Positions 1-8,093 of a stretch of 37,466 nt of DNA are shown here, piece after piece. The notes under the pieces were generated by a model. The model saw only the letters and a program-made list of their open reading frames with translations. It searched no databases and had not been told where the DNA came from. The translations under genes were made by a program, and so were the position numbers. The number at the start of each line of letters is the position of its first letter. Within the stretch, counting starts at the first letter, position 1. Source of the stretch: an uncultured Burkholderiales bacterium (GTDB lineage Bacteria > Pseudomonadota > Gammaproteobacteria > Burkholderiales > Burkholderiaceae_C); assembly GCA_903871545.1 (NCBI GenBank), contig CAIQHG010000080.1:1-37466 (forward strand), written 5' to 3'.

Positions 1-468
1 CAGCAAGGCGGCGGTCAATCATCAGGTGGACAGCAAGGTGGCGGACAATCATCTGGTAGCCAGCAAGGCGGCGGTCAATCATCAGGTGGACAGCAAGGTG
101 GCGGACAATCATCTGGTAGCCAGCAAGGCGGCGGTCAATCTGGTGGACAATCATCAGGCGGACAGCAAGGTGGCGGTCAATCAGGCGGACAATCATCTGG
201 TAGCCAACAAGGCGGCGGTCAATCAGGTGGGCAATCATCAGGTGGACAGCAAGGTGGCGGTCAATCAGGTGGACAATCATCAGGTAGCCAGCAAGGCGGT
301 AGTCAATCTGGTGGACAATCATCAGGCGGACAGCAAGGTGGCGGTCAATCAGGCGGTCAATCAGGCGGACAATCATCTGGTAGCCAACAAGGCGGCGGCC
401 AATCAGGTGGGCAAACATCAGGTGGACAGCAAGGTGGCGGTCAATCAGCTGGACAATCATCAGGTAGC
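1..468 (+). repeat. In-frame tandem DNA repeats within the Gln/Gly/Ser-rich gene
   Basis: The unit begins with CAGCAAGG or CAACAAGG and ends with GGTAGC. Unit lengths are 60, 60, 84, 84, 96 and 84 bp, all multiples of 12. The first two are identical at DNA level. The longer units differ by added 12-bp blocks encoding Q-S-G-G. Near-identity at synonymous sites points to recent expansion by slippage or unequal recombination, so copy number is probably variable between strains and may be mis-assembled. Confidence 0.9.
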
Positions 469-639
469 CAGCAAGGTGCTGCTCAATCAACTGGCGGGCA
501 ACAAACTGGCCAGCAAACAAGCAGTCAATCATCTGTTGGTCAACAAGATGCCGGTCAAACTACTACTGGAAGTGGAACTTCGAGTGGCAGCAATACATCA
601 ACAACCTTTTCAGGGCCTCCTACTCCTGGAACTAATTAA
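1..639 (+). CDS. C-terminal part of a Gln/Gly/Ser-rich tandem-repeat protein (5' end outside window)
   Basis: Frame 1 is open from the first base to a TAA at 637-639 and encodes about 212 residues of almost pure Gln, Gly and Ser, with repeats of the type QQGGGQSSGG and QSGGQSSGS. After residue 157 the repeats decay into a Thr/Ser/Gln-rich tail ending in SGPPTPGTN. The DNA repeats are a perfect 60-bp tandem pair (1-60, 61-120) and then units of 84, 84, 96 and 84 bp up to 468. The composition predicts a disordered, hydrophilic, possibly prion-like or extracellular-matrix-like segment. Another forward frame also stays open through the repeats because the repeat unit is a multiple of three, but its product (Val/Asn/His/Ala/Lys-rich) is less plausible and runs past the terminating TAA. 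No catalytic domain is visible; the N-terminus that would identify the family is missing. Confidence 0.75.
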   Translation, partial: QQGGGQSSGGQQGGGQSSGSQQGGGQSSGGQQGGGQSSGSQQGGGQSGGQSSGGQQGGGQSGGQSSGSQQGGGQSGGQSSGGQQGGGQSGGQSSGSQQGGSQSGGQSSGGQQGGGQSGGQSGGQSSGSQQGGGQSGGQTSGGQQGGGQSAGQSSGSQQGAAQSTGGQQTGQQTSSQSSVGQQDAGQTTTGSGTSSGSNTSTTFSGPPTPGTN

Positions 640-1076
640 ACTTAGTTAACTTTTAACATTGCATTTACTTGATATGCAGCCTGTATCAATCTTTTATACC
701 AAAAAGAATCTCAGCGTAAAAAGTAAATGCATCTTTAATGTTTTAATCAAGTTTTAATTGATAGAAACAATTCGCCCTTCGGGGCGTTTTTTTTGGCCAG
801 TTTTATGATTAATAAAAATATCAATAGTTAAAAAATAATTACTCTTAAAATTTCCAGATTAAATTTTGATGTGTAAATTTATCCATAGAGCAGTTATTAG
901 TAAAATATTTATGTGGCTGATTGTTAAGTATTCTTTCAGAAGAATGCGGTTTCTATTTATTTATTGTTAACTCCAAATTTTAAATATTAACTAATAAATA
1001 GGTCTTTTACCTCTAAACAATTCAACATAATAATTCAAAAAAAATTGTTAAAATAAAACCTTTGTAAAGGATATGT
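640..1076. other. Intergenic region between repeat protein and TMEM43-family gene
   Basis: This 437-bp AT-rich stretch holds the terminator at 773-794 and, beyond it, must hold the promoter of the TMEM43-family gene. I see no further gene or RNA. The ribosome-binding site AAAGGA lies at 1066-1071. Confidence 0.6.
773..794 (+). terminator. Rho-independent terminator after the repeat protein
   Basis: The stem CGCCC (773-777) pairs with GGGCG (782-786) around a UUCG tetraloop and is followed by eight T residues (787-794). It ends the transcript of the repeat-protein gene, 130 bp downstream of its stop. Confidence 0.9.
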
Positions 1077-2219
1077 ATGCCTGAAATTAACCCTAATCAG
1101 TTTAAAGAAGTATCAAATGAATCCTGGCTCAGCCGGATTGGTGGTAGCTTTATAGGTTTCCTAATCGGAATTATCCTGATTCCAGCCATGATTTTTTTGT
1201 TATCCTGGAACGAAGGAAGAGCTGTATCGTCTGCTAAGTCTTTAAATCTTGGCAGGTCTGCAGTAGTAGAAGTTTCAAGTGAAACTATGGATCCATCCAA
1301 CGAACAAAAATTAATTTACGTTGTTGGTCAACTTACAACGCAAGTACCAGCTGTTGACCCCTTAACTAATTTAACAGTTGATAATTTAGTAAGATTAAAG
1401 CGAGATGTAAGTATATATCAATGGGTGGAGAAGGTTGTCGAAAAGAAAACAGAAAATGTCGGCGGATCGCAAACAACTGAGAAAGAATACAATTATTCAA
1501 AAGATTGGTCAAGTCAACCCATAGATTCTAGAAACTTTAAGATTCCAGCGGGACATCAGAATCCAAAGATCGACATATCTTCAGAAAGTTTTGATGCTGA
1601 TGAGGCTAATTTAGGAGTTTTTTCATTTAAACCTATGCTAGAGACTCTTCAAAATTACGAAACTTTAAGTCAGTTGCCTAATCCTCCTGAGGGTTTTGAA
1701 ATCTCTGGATCAAGCTATTACAAGGGAAAAGATATAAACAAGCCAGAAATTGGAGATGTCAAGATTAATTACAGCGGTATTGTTGGACAAAAATATTCAA
1801 TAGTTGCTCAACAATCTGAGGAGTCATTGACTCCCTTTGTTGACCCCAAGACAGATTATTCAATTGCATTGGTTAAATCTGGTCAAGTCAGCGTAGACAA
1901 ATTATTTGCAGAACAAGAAAATCAGGAAAAAATTGAAACATGGGCCCTCAGAGCTTTAGGATTTGTCTTTATGGTTGTAGGTTTTAAACTATTGTTCGGA
2001 CCAATCGAAATGCTAGCAGCATTTTTACCTTTTCTCAAACACTTGATCGGAGCTGGTACATTTGTAGTTTCCTTATTGCTTGCCGTTCCCGTTACTTTGA
2101 TCACTATTGCAATAGCTTGGATTTCTAATCGACCACTTATTAGTGTTGCAATGTTAGTTATTTCTTTAATATTTGGATTTCTATTCTATAAAAGAAGCCA
2201 AAGTAAGAAAATTAATTAG
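1077..2219 (+). CDS. TMEM43-family membrane protein
   Basis: A 380-residue protein of the TMEM43 (LUMA) family. The N-terminus has a membrane segment at about residues 22-43, directly followed by the family motif SWNEGRAV (43-50). Then comes a soluble domain of about 235 residues, presumably periplasmic, and a cluster of three hydrophobic segments between about 289 and 372, ending in a basic tail. This layout (one N-terminal and several C-terminal membrane segments around a large soluble domain) is that of the eukaryotic and bacterial family members. The biochemical role in bacteria is not established. The start is supported by AAAGGA five bases upstream. The gene stands alone, transcribed towards the convergent protease operon. 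Confidence 0.85.
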   Translation: MPEINPNQFKEVSNESWLSRIGGSFIGFLIGIILIPAMIFLLSWNEGRAVSSAKSLNLGRSAVVEVSSETMDPSNEQKLIYVVGQLTTQVPAVDPLTNLTVDNLVRLKRDVSIYQWVEKVVEKKTENVGGSQTTEKEYNYSKDWSSQPIDSRNFKIPAGHQNPKIDISSESFDADEANLGVFSFKPMLETLQNYETLSQLPNPPEGFEISGSSYYKGKDINKPEIGDVKINYSGIVGQKYSIVAQQSEESLTPFVDPKTDYSIALVKSGQVSVDKLFAEQENQEKIETWALRALGFVFMVVGFKLLFGPIEMLAAFLPFLKHLIGAGTFVVSLLLAVPVTLITIAIAWISNRPLISVAMLVISLIFGFLFYKRSQSKKIN

Positions 2220-2327
2220 TAAGCTATTTAAATAGAAATAATCTGGTGGCTCTATTTTATTTTTTAGATTTAATGGGGCCTATTCGGTTTATAAATTGGT
2301 AATTGTTAATCATGTTTTCGAATCGAG

Positions 2328-2367
2328 CCTCAATAAAAATTCTTAATCAATTGCACTTTATTTGAGG
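2328..2367. terminator. Inverted repeat between convergent genes, possible bidirectional terminator
   Basis: CCTCAATAAA (2328-2337) can pair with TTTATTTGAGG (2357-2367) with one bulged base, and the flanks extend the stem with a wobble pair. It lies between the convergent TMEM43-family gene and the protease operon. The loop is long (19 nt) and there is no clean T tract, so a role in termination is only possible. Confidence 0.35.
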
Positions 2368-2396
2368 TTCTAAGTGATTTTAAATACCAGGTCAGG

Positions 2397-2936
2397 TTAC
2401 CTCGCTTTGGTGATGGAGCATTTCATGTTTTGATCTCCTCGACTCCAAAAAACCTTTTTTTTGCGTAAATTAATCTCTACTGAAACATTTGCATGCTGTA
2501 TTTTGAGTGACCACTTATCATTACTTACAAATTTATAAGCATAAGTTTTATTTTGAGCATCATTTTTTTCTATCCAACCAGTACCATCTGAATCCTTAAA
2601 CCATAGGTGATGGCCGTCACCGCATTCAGAATCTACTTTTGTAACGTTTTCTGCGTTGATAATGTCATTAGGGAGTGGTGAATCAACTATTTTTTTATTT
2701 TTTTCCGCAGGGCCTGTGATATTTGTATTTGAAGTGGGACTATTTTTTTCATTTTCTACACCACCTTTTTCAATTTTTTCATTTTGTTGTGGCCTAGAGT
2801 TACTATCTTCTGGGCAGACATCGAAATAACTACGTTGTCCGTCCTTACACACTCGCTCCTCTGCTTCAGCATTGAGTACTGTCAATTCTGATATCAGTAG
2901 TAAAGCAATTAAAAATAATTTTTTATTAATTTTCAT
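2397..2936 (-). CDS. Small exported protein of unknown function (last gene of protease operon)
   Basis: This 179-residue protein starts with a classical Sec signal (MKINKK followed by a hydrophobic stretch, cleavage probably after LNAEA near residue 26). A short segment with two Cys (VCKDGQRSYFDVCPED) follows, then a low-complexity Asn/Lys/Glu linker to about residue 95, and a C-terminal domain containing GWIEKN, NDKWSL and VEINL. The C-terminal domain resembles in pattern the small exported protein encoded at 8094-8450. The start lies four bases after the stop of the zinc peptidase gene, so it is the fourth gene of a tight operon. No known family was recognised. Confidence 0.7.
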   Translation of the reverse strand: MKINKKLFLIALLLISELTVLNAEAEERVCKDGQRSYFDVCPEDSNSRPQQNEKIEKGGVENEKNSPTSNTNITGPAEKNKKIVDSPLPNDIINAENVTKVDSECGDGHHLWFKDSDGTGWIEKNDAQNKTYAYKFVSNDKWSLKIQHANVSVEINLRKKKVFWSRGDQNMKCSITKAR

Positions 2937-2940
2937 AGTC

Positions 2941-3729
2941 TTATATTTTTAAATACTTCATTCCATTTTCACATGCCACTTTAATATTTAGGGAGGGTTG
3001 TTTTTTGGCTAGTCTATAACCTTGTTCTATCGCTTCTAGTCGTTCTTCAGCAGTACCGTGATGATCTGGGTCTGTGTAGCTTGAATCCCCAATTGACTCC
3101 CAACTCTCACCAAGAGAATACAGCTCAGCATTGCTATAGGAAATATTTCTTTTACCAATATAGTATCCGCTTAGAAAGTCAGCGTGCAACTCGACAAATT
3201 TTTTAGTAGATTGATTGTTACTTAAGCGGTCATGATATCCAGAAAAAAATTGCACAATATGAGCAAACTCATGAGCACAAATACCCATTATGAACATGTC
3301 TCCGTAAGGATGTTGTTTGTTCATTGCCAACATTTGTTTGCCAAAAAGAACGGTACCGTGACTGTTCGCTAAATGACTATCAGGTAATGCCAACGCGTTG
3401 GGAGAGCCCGTATCGTCAAAATAGGCGAACCCGGGTCGTACCTCGAAAAGTCGTGATATGTCTGCTAGGACTATTCCAAGAGATTCATCAAAATGAGGAT
3501 CTCCAGAGTTCTCTATTGCTTGATTAGATTTAGGGTTAGTTATTTGACTTGAGGGCCCTAACCGAGAGCGAGATATATATTTATCTCCGCCACTCATCAA
3601 GCAACACCCACTCACCTTGTTATTGGCTCCTTGTGCTGCAAATGAATGATATGTGATCACGGGTTGTAGTAAAAATGTAAACAATCCAGCTTGTGTAAAG
3701 GATCTACGTTTAATTAATTTATTTAACAT
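2941..3729 (-). CDS. Exported zinc metallopeptidase with HEFAH motif
   Basis: A 262-residue protein with a Tat-like N-terminus (KRRSFTQAG at 8-15 before a hydrophobic run). The zinc-binding motif HEFAH is at 153-157 and a third-ligand type motif ELHADFLSG starts at residue 180. Near the C-terminus, DPDHHGTAEERL (220-231) matches the conserved tail of 'putative neutral zinc metallopeptidases' (YpfJ-like, Zn_peptidase), and the segment SPNALALPD before the active site is typical of gluzincin proteases. It therefore probably hydrolyses peptide bonds in the periplasm or outside the cell. It lies five bases downstream of the astacin-like gene, which suggests co-translation. No strong ribosome-binding site is visible. 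Assignment as a zincin is firm; the exact family is less sure. Confidence 0.8.
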   Translation of the reverse strand: MLNKLIKRRSFTQAGLFTFLLQPVITYHSFAAQGANNKVSGCCLMSGGDKYISRSRLGPSSQITNPKSNQAIENSGDPHFDESLGIVLADISRLFEVRPGFAYFDDTGSPNALALPDSHLANSHGTVLFGKQMLAMNKQHPYGDMFIMGICAHEFAHIVQFFSGYHDRLSNNQSTKKFVELHADFLSGYYIGKRNISYSNAELYSLGESWESIGDSSYTDPDHHGTAEERLEAIEQGYRLAKKQPSLNIKVACENGMKYLKI

Positions 3730-3734
3730 TTGGA

Positions 3735-4694
3735 TTAAAGTTTCTTGAATTTATAAAAACCGCAACCACAATCAGTACTGATCGTTCTACCACCTAAGAG
3801 TCCACCTTTAAGAGTTATGGAGTCATCATTTGAGAGTTTTATCGTCAGATTAGAAAAGATTCCTAAATTATCTAAATTGCTCTTCGCAGTTGCAGTCCTT
3901 CCATCAGGTGTTGTCATTGTTCCAATAACTGCATCACCTGATACAGTGAGTTTCACGCTATCTGAAACACAACCAGGATCACTATAAGTTAAAGAACCAA
4001 CCCAATTTCCATCGAAACGAGTATTTGTACTGTCTGGTTTACCGTAAAAGGATTGCAATCCCTTTATATCTAATGGGCTTAAAGTGCCATCTCCTTGCCA
4101 TTTAGGATTACAGTAATTCATGACAGATTTCAAATCATAAGGAGTTACAAGGAGGTCACCATCGGATCCTTGGCTATCCATTTTGCAACGTTTAGGGGCA
4201 TCAGGTCTGTTTTGTTCATGAGAGAAACCAATTGCATGTCCAAACTCGTGTACGGCAATATCTTTGACGCAGTATTCCAGCTCAGAAGAGCAACTTTGTG
4301 ACCATTTTAAAAAGGTAAAGTTCAACACCATTCCATTTTTAAGTCCGTCAAGTTCAGTCCCGAGACCCTCAGTGTGCGGTCCTACGTCTTGTACGTCTAT
4401 TCTTAAGCCTTTGCTTCCCGCCTGGCAACCATTCCAACCAACAAAATGCAAGGAGGAATTTTTTTCCCATGTGCCCTTGACAGCATCTTGAACCCATTGA
4501 CGTTGTTTTACAAATTTTTGAGATTGATCTTCCCAGCAAACCGGAATCTCTAGAGTCTTCCAAATGCTTGATTTGAGGGCGTAAATTTGATCTGGGCACT
4601 TATCCAGATTTTCCTTGGCAATAGTTAAAAAAGCACTAAGTAAGAGTATGAAACCAAGAAGTATATTATGAAGGCGAGGAGTTAGAAATTTCAT
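3735..4694 (-). CDS. Exported astacin-type (M12A) zinc metalloprotease
   Basis: The sequence contains the full astacin signature HEFGHAIGFSHEQNRPD (residues 149-165) and a Met-turn SVMNY (190-194; usually SVMHY), followed by LSPLDIKGLQSFYG, which closes the catalytic domain. I place the start at 4694, not at the ATG 42 bases upstream. This start overlaps the stop of the preceding gene as ATGA, has AAGGGAGA just upstream, and begins a good signal peptide (hydrophobic 9-25). The protein is then 319 residues. Residues 225-319 form a separate Cys-containing beta-rich domain beginning FDGNWVGSL, perhaps a lipocalin-like or binding module. Astacins are secreted endopeptidases; in bacteria roles in nutrition, predation or matrix processing are known or suspected. 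It is the second gene of a four-gene exported-protein operon. Confidence 0.88.
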   Translation of the reverse strand: MKFLTPRLHNILLGFILLLSAFLTIAKENLDKCPDQIYALKSSIWKTLEIPVCWEDQSQKFVKQRQWVQDAVKGTWEKNSSLHFVGWNGCQAGSKGLRIDVQDVGPHTEGLGTELDGLKNGMVLNFTFLKWSQSCSSELEYCVKDIAVHEFGHAIGFSHEQNRPDAPKRCKMDSQGSDGDLLVTPYDLKSVMNYCNPKWQGDGTLSPLDIKGLQSFYGKPDSTNTRFDGNWVGSLTYSDPGCVSDSVKLTVSGDAVIGTMTTPDGRTATAKSNLDNLGIFSNLTIKLSNDDSITLKGGLLGGRTISTDCGCGFYKFKKL

Positions 4695-5113
4695 AACTTC
4701 TCCCTTTTCAGCGGACACCATTGTCCTTCTGGGCAAAGTTCAGGGTCCTTTTCTTTATAGACTAAAACTTGTTTTTTATATACGATCAACTTTAAATCTG
4801 AAGAAACAAATAAATTACTGCGAGCCATTGGAAAAGGAATCGATTTTGCGGAGTCATTACAGAGGTTGCCCCAAATAAGAATGCGATCCTCTTTAAATTC
4901 AATCTTATTTTTCCAGCTTTTAATGACGGTGTGGCTGGGATCATTTGACCTGCACGAAAAGTTTTTGGATGAATGAAAATAACTTCTTCCGTTTAGTGCT
5001 TGGGATAGACTTGAACTGGTTGATAATTCGGTCGTAGGGATACCTGTTTGTGCAAGAATATCAGCACTAAGAGTTAATAAAAAAAATAAGATTTGAAAAA
5101 AATGCGATTTCAT
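4691..5113 (-). CDS. Small exported protein of unknown function (first gene of protease operon)
   Basis: A 140-residue protein with a signal peptide (MKSHFFQ plus a Leu/Phe-rich stretch, likely cleaved after LSADILA near residue 21). The rest is polar with four Cys, including a C-terminal CPEGQWCPLKREKL. Its TGA overlaps the ATG of the astacin gene by four bases, a classic translational-coupling arrangement. This suggests that it is an accessory to the protease, such as an inhibitor, chaperone or substrate-recognition partner; that role is inference only. No family was recognised. Confidence 0.7.
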   Translation of the reverse strand: MKSHFFQILFFLLTLSADILAQTGIPTTELSTSSSLSQALNGRSYFHSSKNFSCRSNDPSHTVIKSWKNKIEFKEDRILIWGNLCNDSAKSIPFPMARSNLFVSSDLKLIVYKKQVLVYKEKDPELCPEGQWCPLKREKL

Positions 5114-5436
5114 TAGGAGTGTTGGTGGTTTTAAAAATTAAATTTTAAAAAAAGATATTGTTCGGAATTTTTACAAAATAATTAAACTCTTATTATTATT
5201 GAATACATTCTAATGAAATTTACCTTTTTTTTATTGCAATTTTGTAATAATTGAGTACTCTTGGGAGCCTAAATACGAATTTAAAATATACTTTTGTTGT
5301 TAAGTTATTGTTCCTTTACCGCTTTCTTGAGTTATTTTAAACTATTTATTGATGAGCCAATACCTTTACGAAGTTTAAAATAAACATATAGAATAGAAAA
5401 AAAAGTAAACAGCATCTCTCTTTTAAAGGATTAGAC
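5114..5436. other. Divergent intergenic region between protease operon and DUF4337 group
   Basis: This 323-bp, very AT-rich region separates two divergent gene groups and must hold both promoters. It contains two short palindromes, ATTGCAAT (5233-5240) and GAGTACTC (5253-5260). No gene is visible. Confidence 0.6.
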
Positions 5437-6018
5437 ATGGAAGCACACGAAGTAAATGAAATCATCGAAGCAACTGAGGTAGGTGAAAGCAAGCTGAGAA
5501 TTTACGGCGCCCTCATAATCTCATTTTTAGCCTTATGTCTGGCGATCTTCCATTTGGGCGGAACCAACGCTGCGAAAAACGCTATTGAGGCCTCCATATC
5601 TACATCTGATACTTTCAGTTTTTACCAAGCTAAAGCTGCCAAACAAACTTTGTATCAAATTGCAACCGATCAACTTGAATTATCTTTAATCAACGATAAA
5701 TTGTCCTCATTACAAAAAGAGGAAATTGAAAAAAAAATAAAACAATATAAAGAAAATATTTCTCGATACGAAACTGATGAAAAAACGAAAGAAGGAAAGA
5801 AAGAGTTATTTGAAAAAGCTAAAGAATTTGAACATGAAAGAAATATAGCTACAAGAAAAGATCCTTGGTTTGATTTCTCAGAATCCATTTTGCAAATAGC
5901 AATAGTAATAACATCAGTGGCTTTGATCATTGAATCCGCGCCTATTGTGTATATTGCTGGAACTATCGGAGTCGTGGGAATTTTGATAGGAGTAAATGGA
6001 TTTTTTCTAATTGTCTAG
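5437..6018 (+). CDS. DUF4337 family membrane protein
   Basis: A 193-residue protein with the layout of DUF4337: an acidic N-terminus (MEAHEVNEIIEATE), a membrane segment at about 24-42, then NAAKNAIEASISTSDTFSFYQ, a Lys/Glu-rich region predicted as coiled coil (about 85-145), and two hydrophobic C-terminal segments (about 150-192). The function of the family is unknown; the layout suggests a membrane-anchored coiled-coil oligomer. The start is supported by AAAGGA six bases upstream. The next gene (AIM24 family) follows after 48 bp, so they are probably cotranscribed. Confidence 0.85.
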   Translation: MEAHEVNEIIEATEVGESKLRIYGALIISFLALCLAIFHLGGTNAAKNAIEASISTSDTFSFYQAKAAKQTLYQIATDQLELSLINDKLSSLQKEEIEKKIKQYKENISRYETDEKTKEGKKELFEKAKEFEHERNIATRKDPWFDFSESILQIAIVITSVALIIESAPIVYIAGTIGVVGILIGVNGFFLIV

Positions 6019-6066
6019 TTTTAAAATACAAATCGTTAGTTCATACAAATTTTTTGAGGAAATCCT

Positions 6067-6831
6067 ATGAAATCAAGTATAGATGGCCAAGTAATGCAAA
6101 CAGTATCAATCGATTTAGATAAGGACGAAACTGTTTACAGCCAAACTAGCACGATGTGTTGGATGAATGAAGATGTGACGATGGGAACTAAAGCTAGCGG
6201 AGGTATTCTGGCTGGAATTGGAAGGGCTCTGTCTGGTTCTACCTTTTTTGTCACCGACTTTACCTCCACAGGCAAAGGTCACGTAGCTTTTGCTCCACGC
6301 TTTCCAGGTACCATAATCGAGAAAAAATTAACTCCTGAGAACAGCATTATTTGCCGCAAAGAGACTTTTTTATGCGCAGAAAAATCCGTGTCCCTTTCGC
6401 TTTATTGGCAAAAGAAAATTGGAAGCGGTTTCTTTGGCGGCAATGGATTTATGTTACAAAAGGTTCAAGGACCAGGTACGGTTTGGCTAGATTTATCTGG
6501 CGAATTGGTAACGAAAACTTTAAAAGAAGGAGAAAAAATTCGAGTTCATGCAGGGCACGTTGGTGCATTTGAACCTAGTGTAAATTTTGATATTCAAATG
6601 GTTAGTGGTTTTAGCAATATTCTTTTCGGTGGAGAGGGGCTTTTCCTGGCTACCTTAACAGGTCCGGGCACAGTATGGTTACAAAGCATGCCAATAATGA
6701 ATTTGGCTGAAGAAATCGTCCGATACATGCCTAATTCTCAATCTAATCAAAACCTATCCTCTACTGTTGGCGCAGGTTTACTTGGCGCTGCAATAGGGGG
6801 TATGTTTGGGGGAGAAAAAGGTAATTCCTAA
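6067..6831 (+). CDS. AIM24-family protein (TIGR00266-like)
   Basis: A 254-residue soluble protein of the AIM24 family, a beta-rich fold. Visible features are the glycine-rich repeated segments GSGFFGGNGFMLQKVQGPGTVWL and GGEGLFLATLTGPGTVWLQS, separated by about 85 residues and clearly related to each other, and the STFFVTDFTS segment near residue 60. Gly-rich hydrophobic residues at the C-terminus (GAGLLGAAIGGMFGG) could touch a membrane. Yeast AIM24 is a mitochondrial inner-membrane protein; the role of bacterial members is unclear. GAGGA lies six bases upstream of the start. It is probably in one transcript with the DUF4337 gene. Confidence 0.85.
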   Translation: MKSSIDGQVMQTVSIDLDKDETVYSQTSTMCWMNEDVTMGTKASGGILAGIGRALSGSTFFVTDFTSTGKGHVAFAPRFPGTIIEKKLTPENSIICRKETFLCAEKSVSLSLYWQKKIGSGFFGGNGFMLQKVQGPGTVWLDLSGELVTKTLKEGEKIRVHAGHVGAFEPSVNFDIQMVSGFSNILFGGEGLFLATLTGPGTVWLQSMPIMNLAEEIVRYMPNSQSNQNLSSTVGAGLLGAAIGGMFGGEKGNS

Positions 6832-7080
6832 TTAACTAATCCGCCCAATATTGAAAAAAAATTAGATTTCTACAAATGACGGTAAATATTAGTTTTTTAA
6901 AAGCCTTAGTATGCTTTTTTTGGCATTAGCATAAAATTTTATAATTTTTAATTTGTAAAGTGCCAATAATTATTTTTAAAATATTTTTTATGAATCTAAT
7001 AAAAAAAGATATTTGTCTAATGTACAATTTCCTCAGTAAATTTATCTCTTCTTAAACTTTTGATCTAAATAGGACTTTAA

Positions 7081-8031
7081 ATGAAAAAAGAAACTATTAA
7101 TAAAATACTTTTCGCAATTGCGCTAATTATTTTTGTTACATCTGTATGTTTTCTTCCTGAATCCATAATAAGCATTCTGAATGATATCAAGCACCCTGGC
7201 AAAACTGGTTTAAAGATTTCTCCAGCTGATCAACAACTAGATGATCTCAATCACACTAAAATGAAGATTGTTCTGTCTGGTATCGATGAAATCAAAAGAA
7301 CCGCTACTTTCACAGTCACTGGTGAACATATTTGTAAGAAAGATTGCGGTACCTATACAGACAAAATTCAATTTTATCAAGTTGATCATGATGATGCTGA
7401 GTCAGACGACATCCCTGCATTCGCTGTGCTCAATATTCCAAACGTCACAGATGACGTAACAGCAAACTTTACTCTTCCTATTCGCGGCTCTATTATTACT
7501 TACCCATTTGATAATTATGAGCAAGGTCTTGGGATTGTTCATCACAGGATAGCTGCAGACAAATCCATCATGCATGTGTCGATTGAGGAATCAAAAAAAG
7601 AGTTTCAAATTCATTTTGACGAGGAAGTTTCAAAGTTAGAAATGATCGACTTTAATCCTATTGATCCCAAAACTGTAAAGCCAAAAGACGCTGATTTTGA
7701 TTACGTTTACGCATTCACAAGCCACTACGCACGCCCCATGTACATCATGTTGATTATTCCGATCATTGTCCTGGTGACCGCCTGTGTGACTATTTACATG
7801 CAATGTACACAGCCTTTTGATAAATTAGTTACTGCGTCTGCAGCAACTACGCTAGGGGTCTTTGGTTCCAGATCTTTGATATTGGCCGGCATTCCATCAG
7901 ACGTTACCGTAGTGGACACAATTTTCTTACTTATTATTCTTTTCAATCTTCTTGCACTGACGTTTAGAGGTATGCATCATTTCCACGATCAAGCCGATCT
8001 TAAAATATTGCCTGGATCTAAGAAGCAGTAA
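7081..8031 (+). CDS. DUF4436-like membrane protein
   Basis: A 316-residue protein with one N-terminal membrane segment (about 8-27), an exported domain of about 190 residues and three C-terminal membrane segments (about 218-240, 250-272, 277-296), ending in a short hydrophilic tail. The motif YPFDNYEQ in the exported domain and the C-terminal segment GSRSLILAGIPSDVTVVD are reminiscent of DUF4436 proteins. The overall plan (beta-rich extracytoplasmic domain followed by a membrane bundle) also recalls pentameric ligand-gated channels, but no Cys-loop was identified. It follows the AIM24 gene by 249 bp and precedes a small exported protein by 62 bp. Confidence 0.6.
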   Translation: MKKETINKILFAIALIIFVTSVCFLPESIISILNDIKHPGKTGLKISPADQQLDDLNHTKMKIVLSGIDEIKRTATFTVTGEHICKKDCGTYTDKIQFYQVDHDDAESDDIPAFAVLNIPNVTDDVTANFTLPIRGSIITYPFDNYEQGLGIVHHRIAADKSIMHVSIEESKKEFQIHFDEEVSKLEMIDFNPIDPKTVKPKDADFDYVYAFTSHYARPMYIMLIIPIIVLVTACVTIYMQCTQPFDKLVTASAATTLGVFGSRSLILAGIPSDVTVVDTIFLLIILFNLLALTFRGMHHFHDQADLKILPGSKKQ

Positions 8032-8093
8032 AACAGTTAATAACTATAAATTCATGTTATTCAACAATTATTCCTAACTCTACTGGAGATTAA

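Noticed and set aside
1..468. Possible CRISPR array
   Set aside because: The repeats are contiguous and coding, with no unique spacers.
26..649. ATG-started open frame through the repeat region (Val/Asn/His/Ala/Lys-rich)
   Set aside because: It is an out-of-frame reading of the Gln/Gly/Ser repeat gene; 3n repeat units keep all frames open. Frame 1 gives the plausible product and stops cleanly before the terminator.
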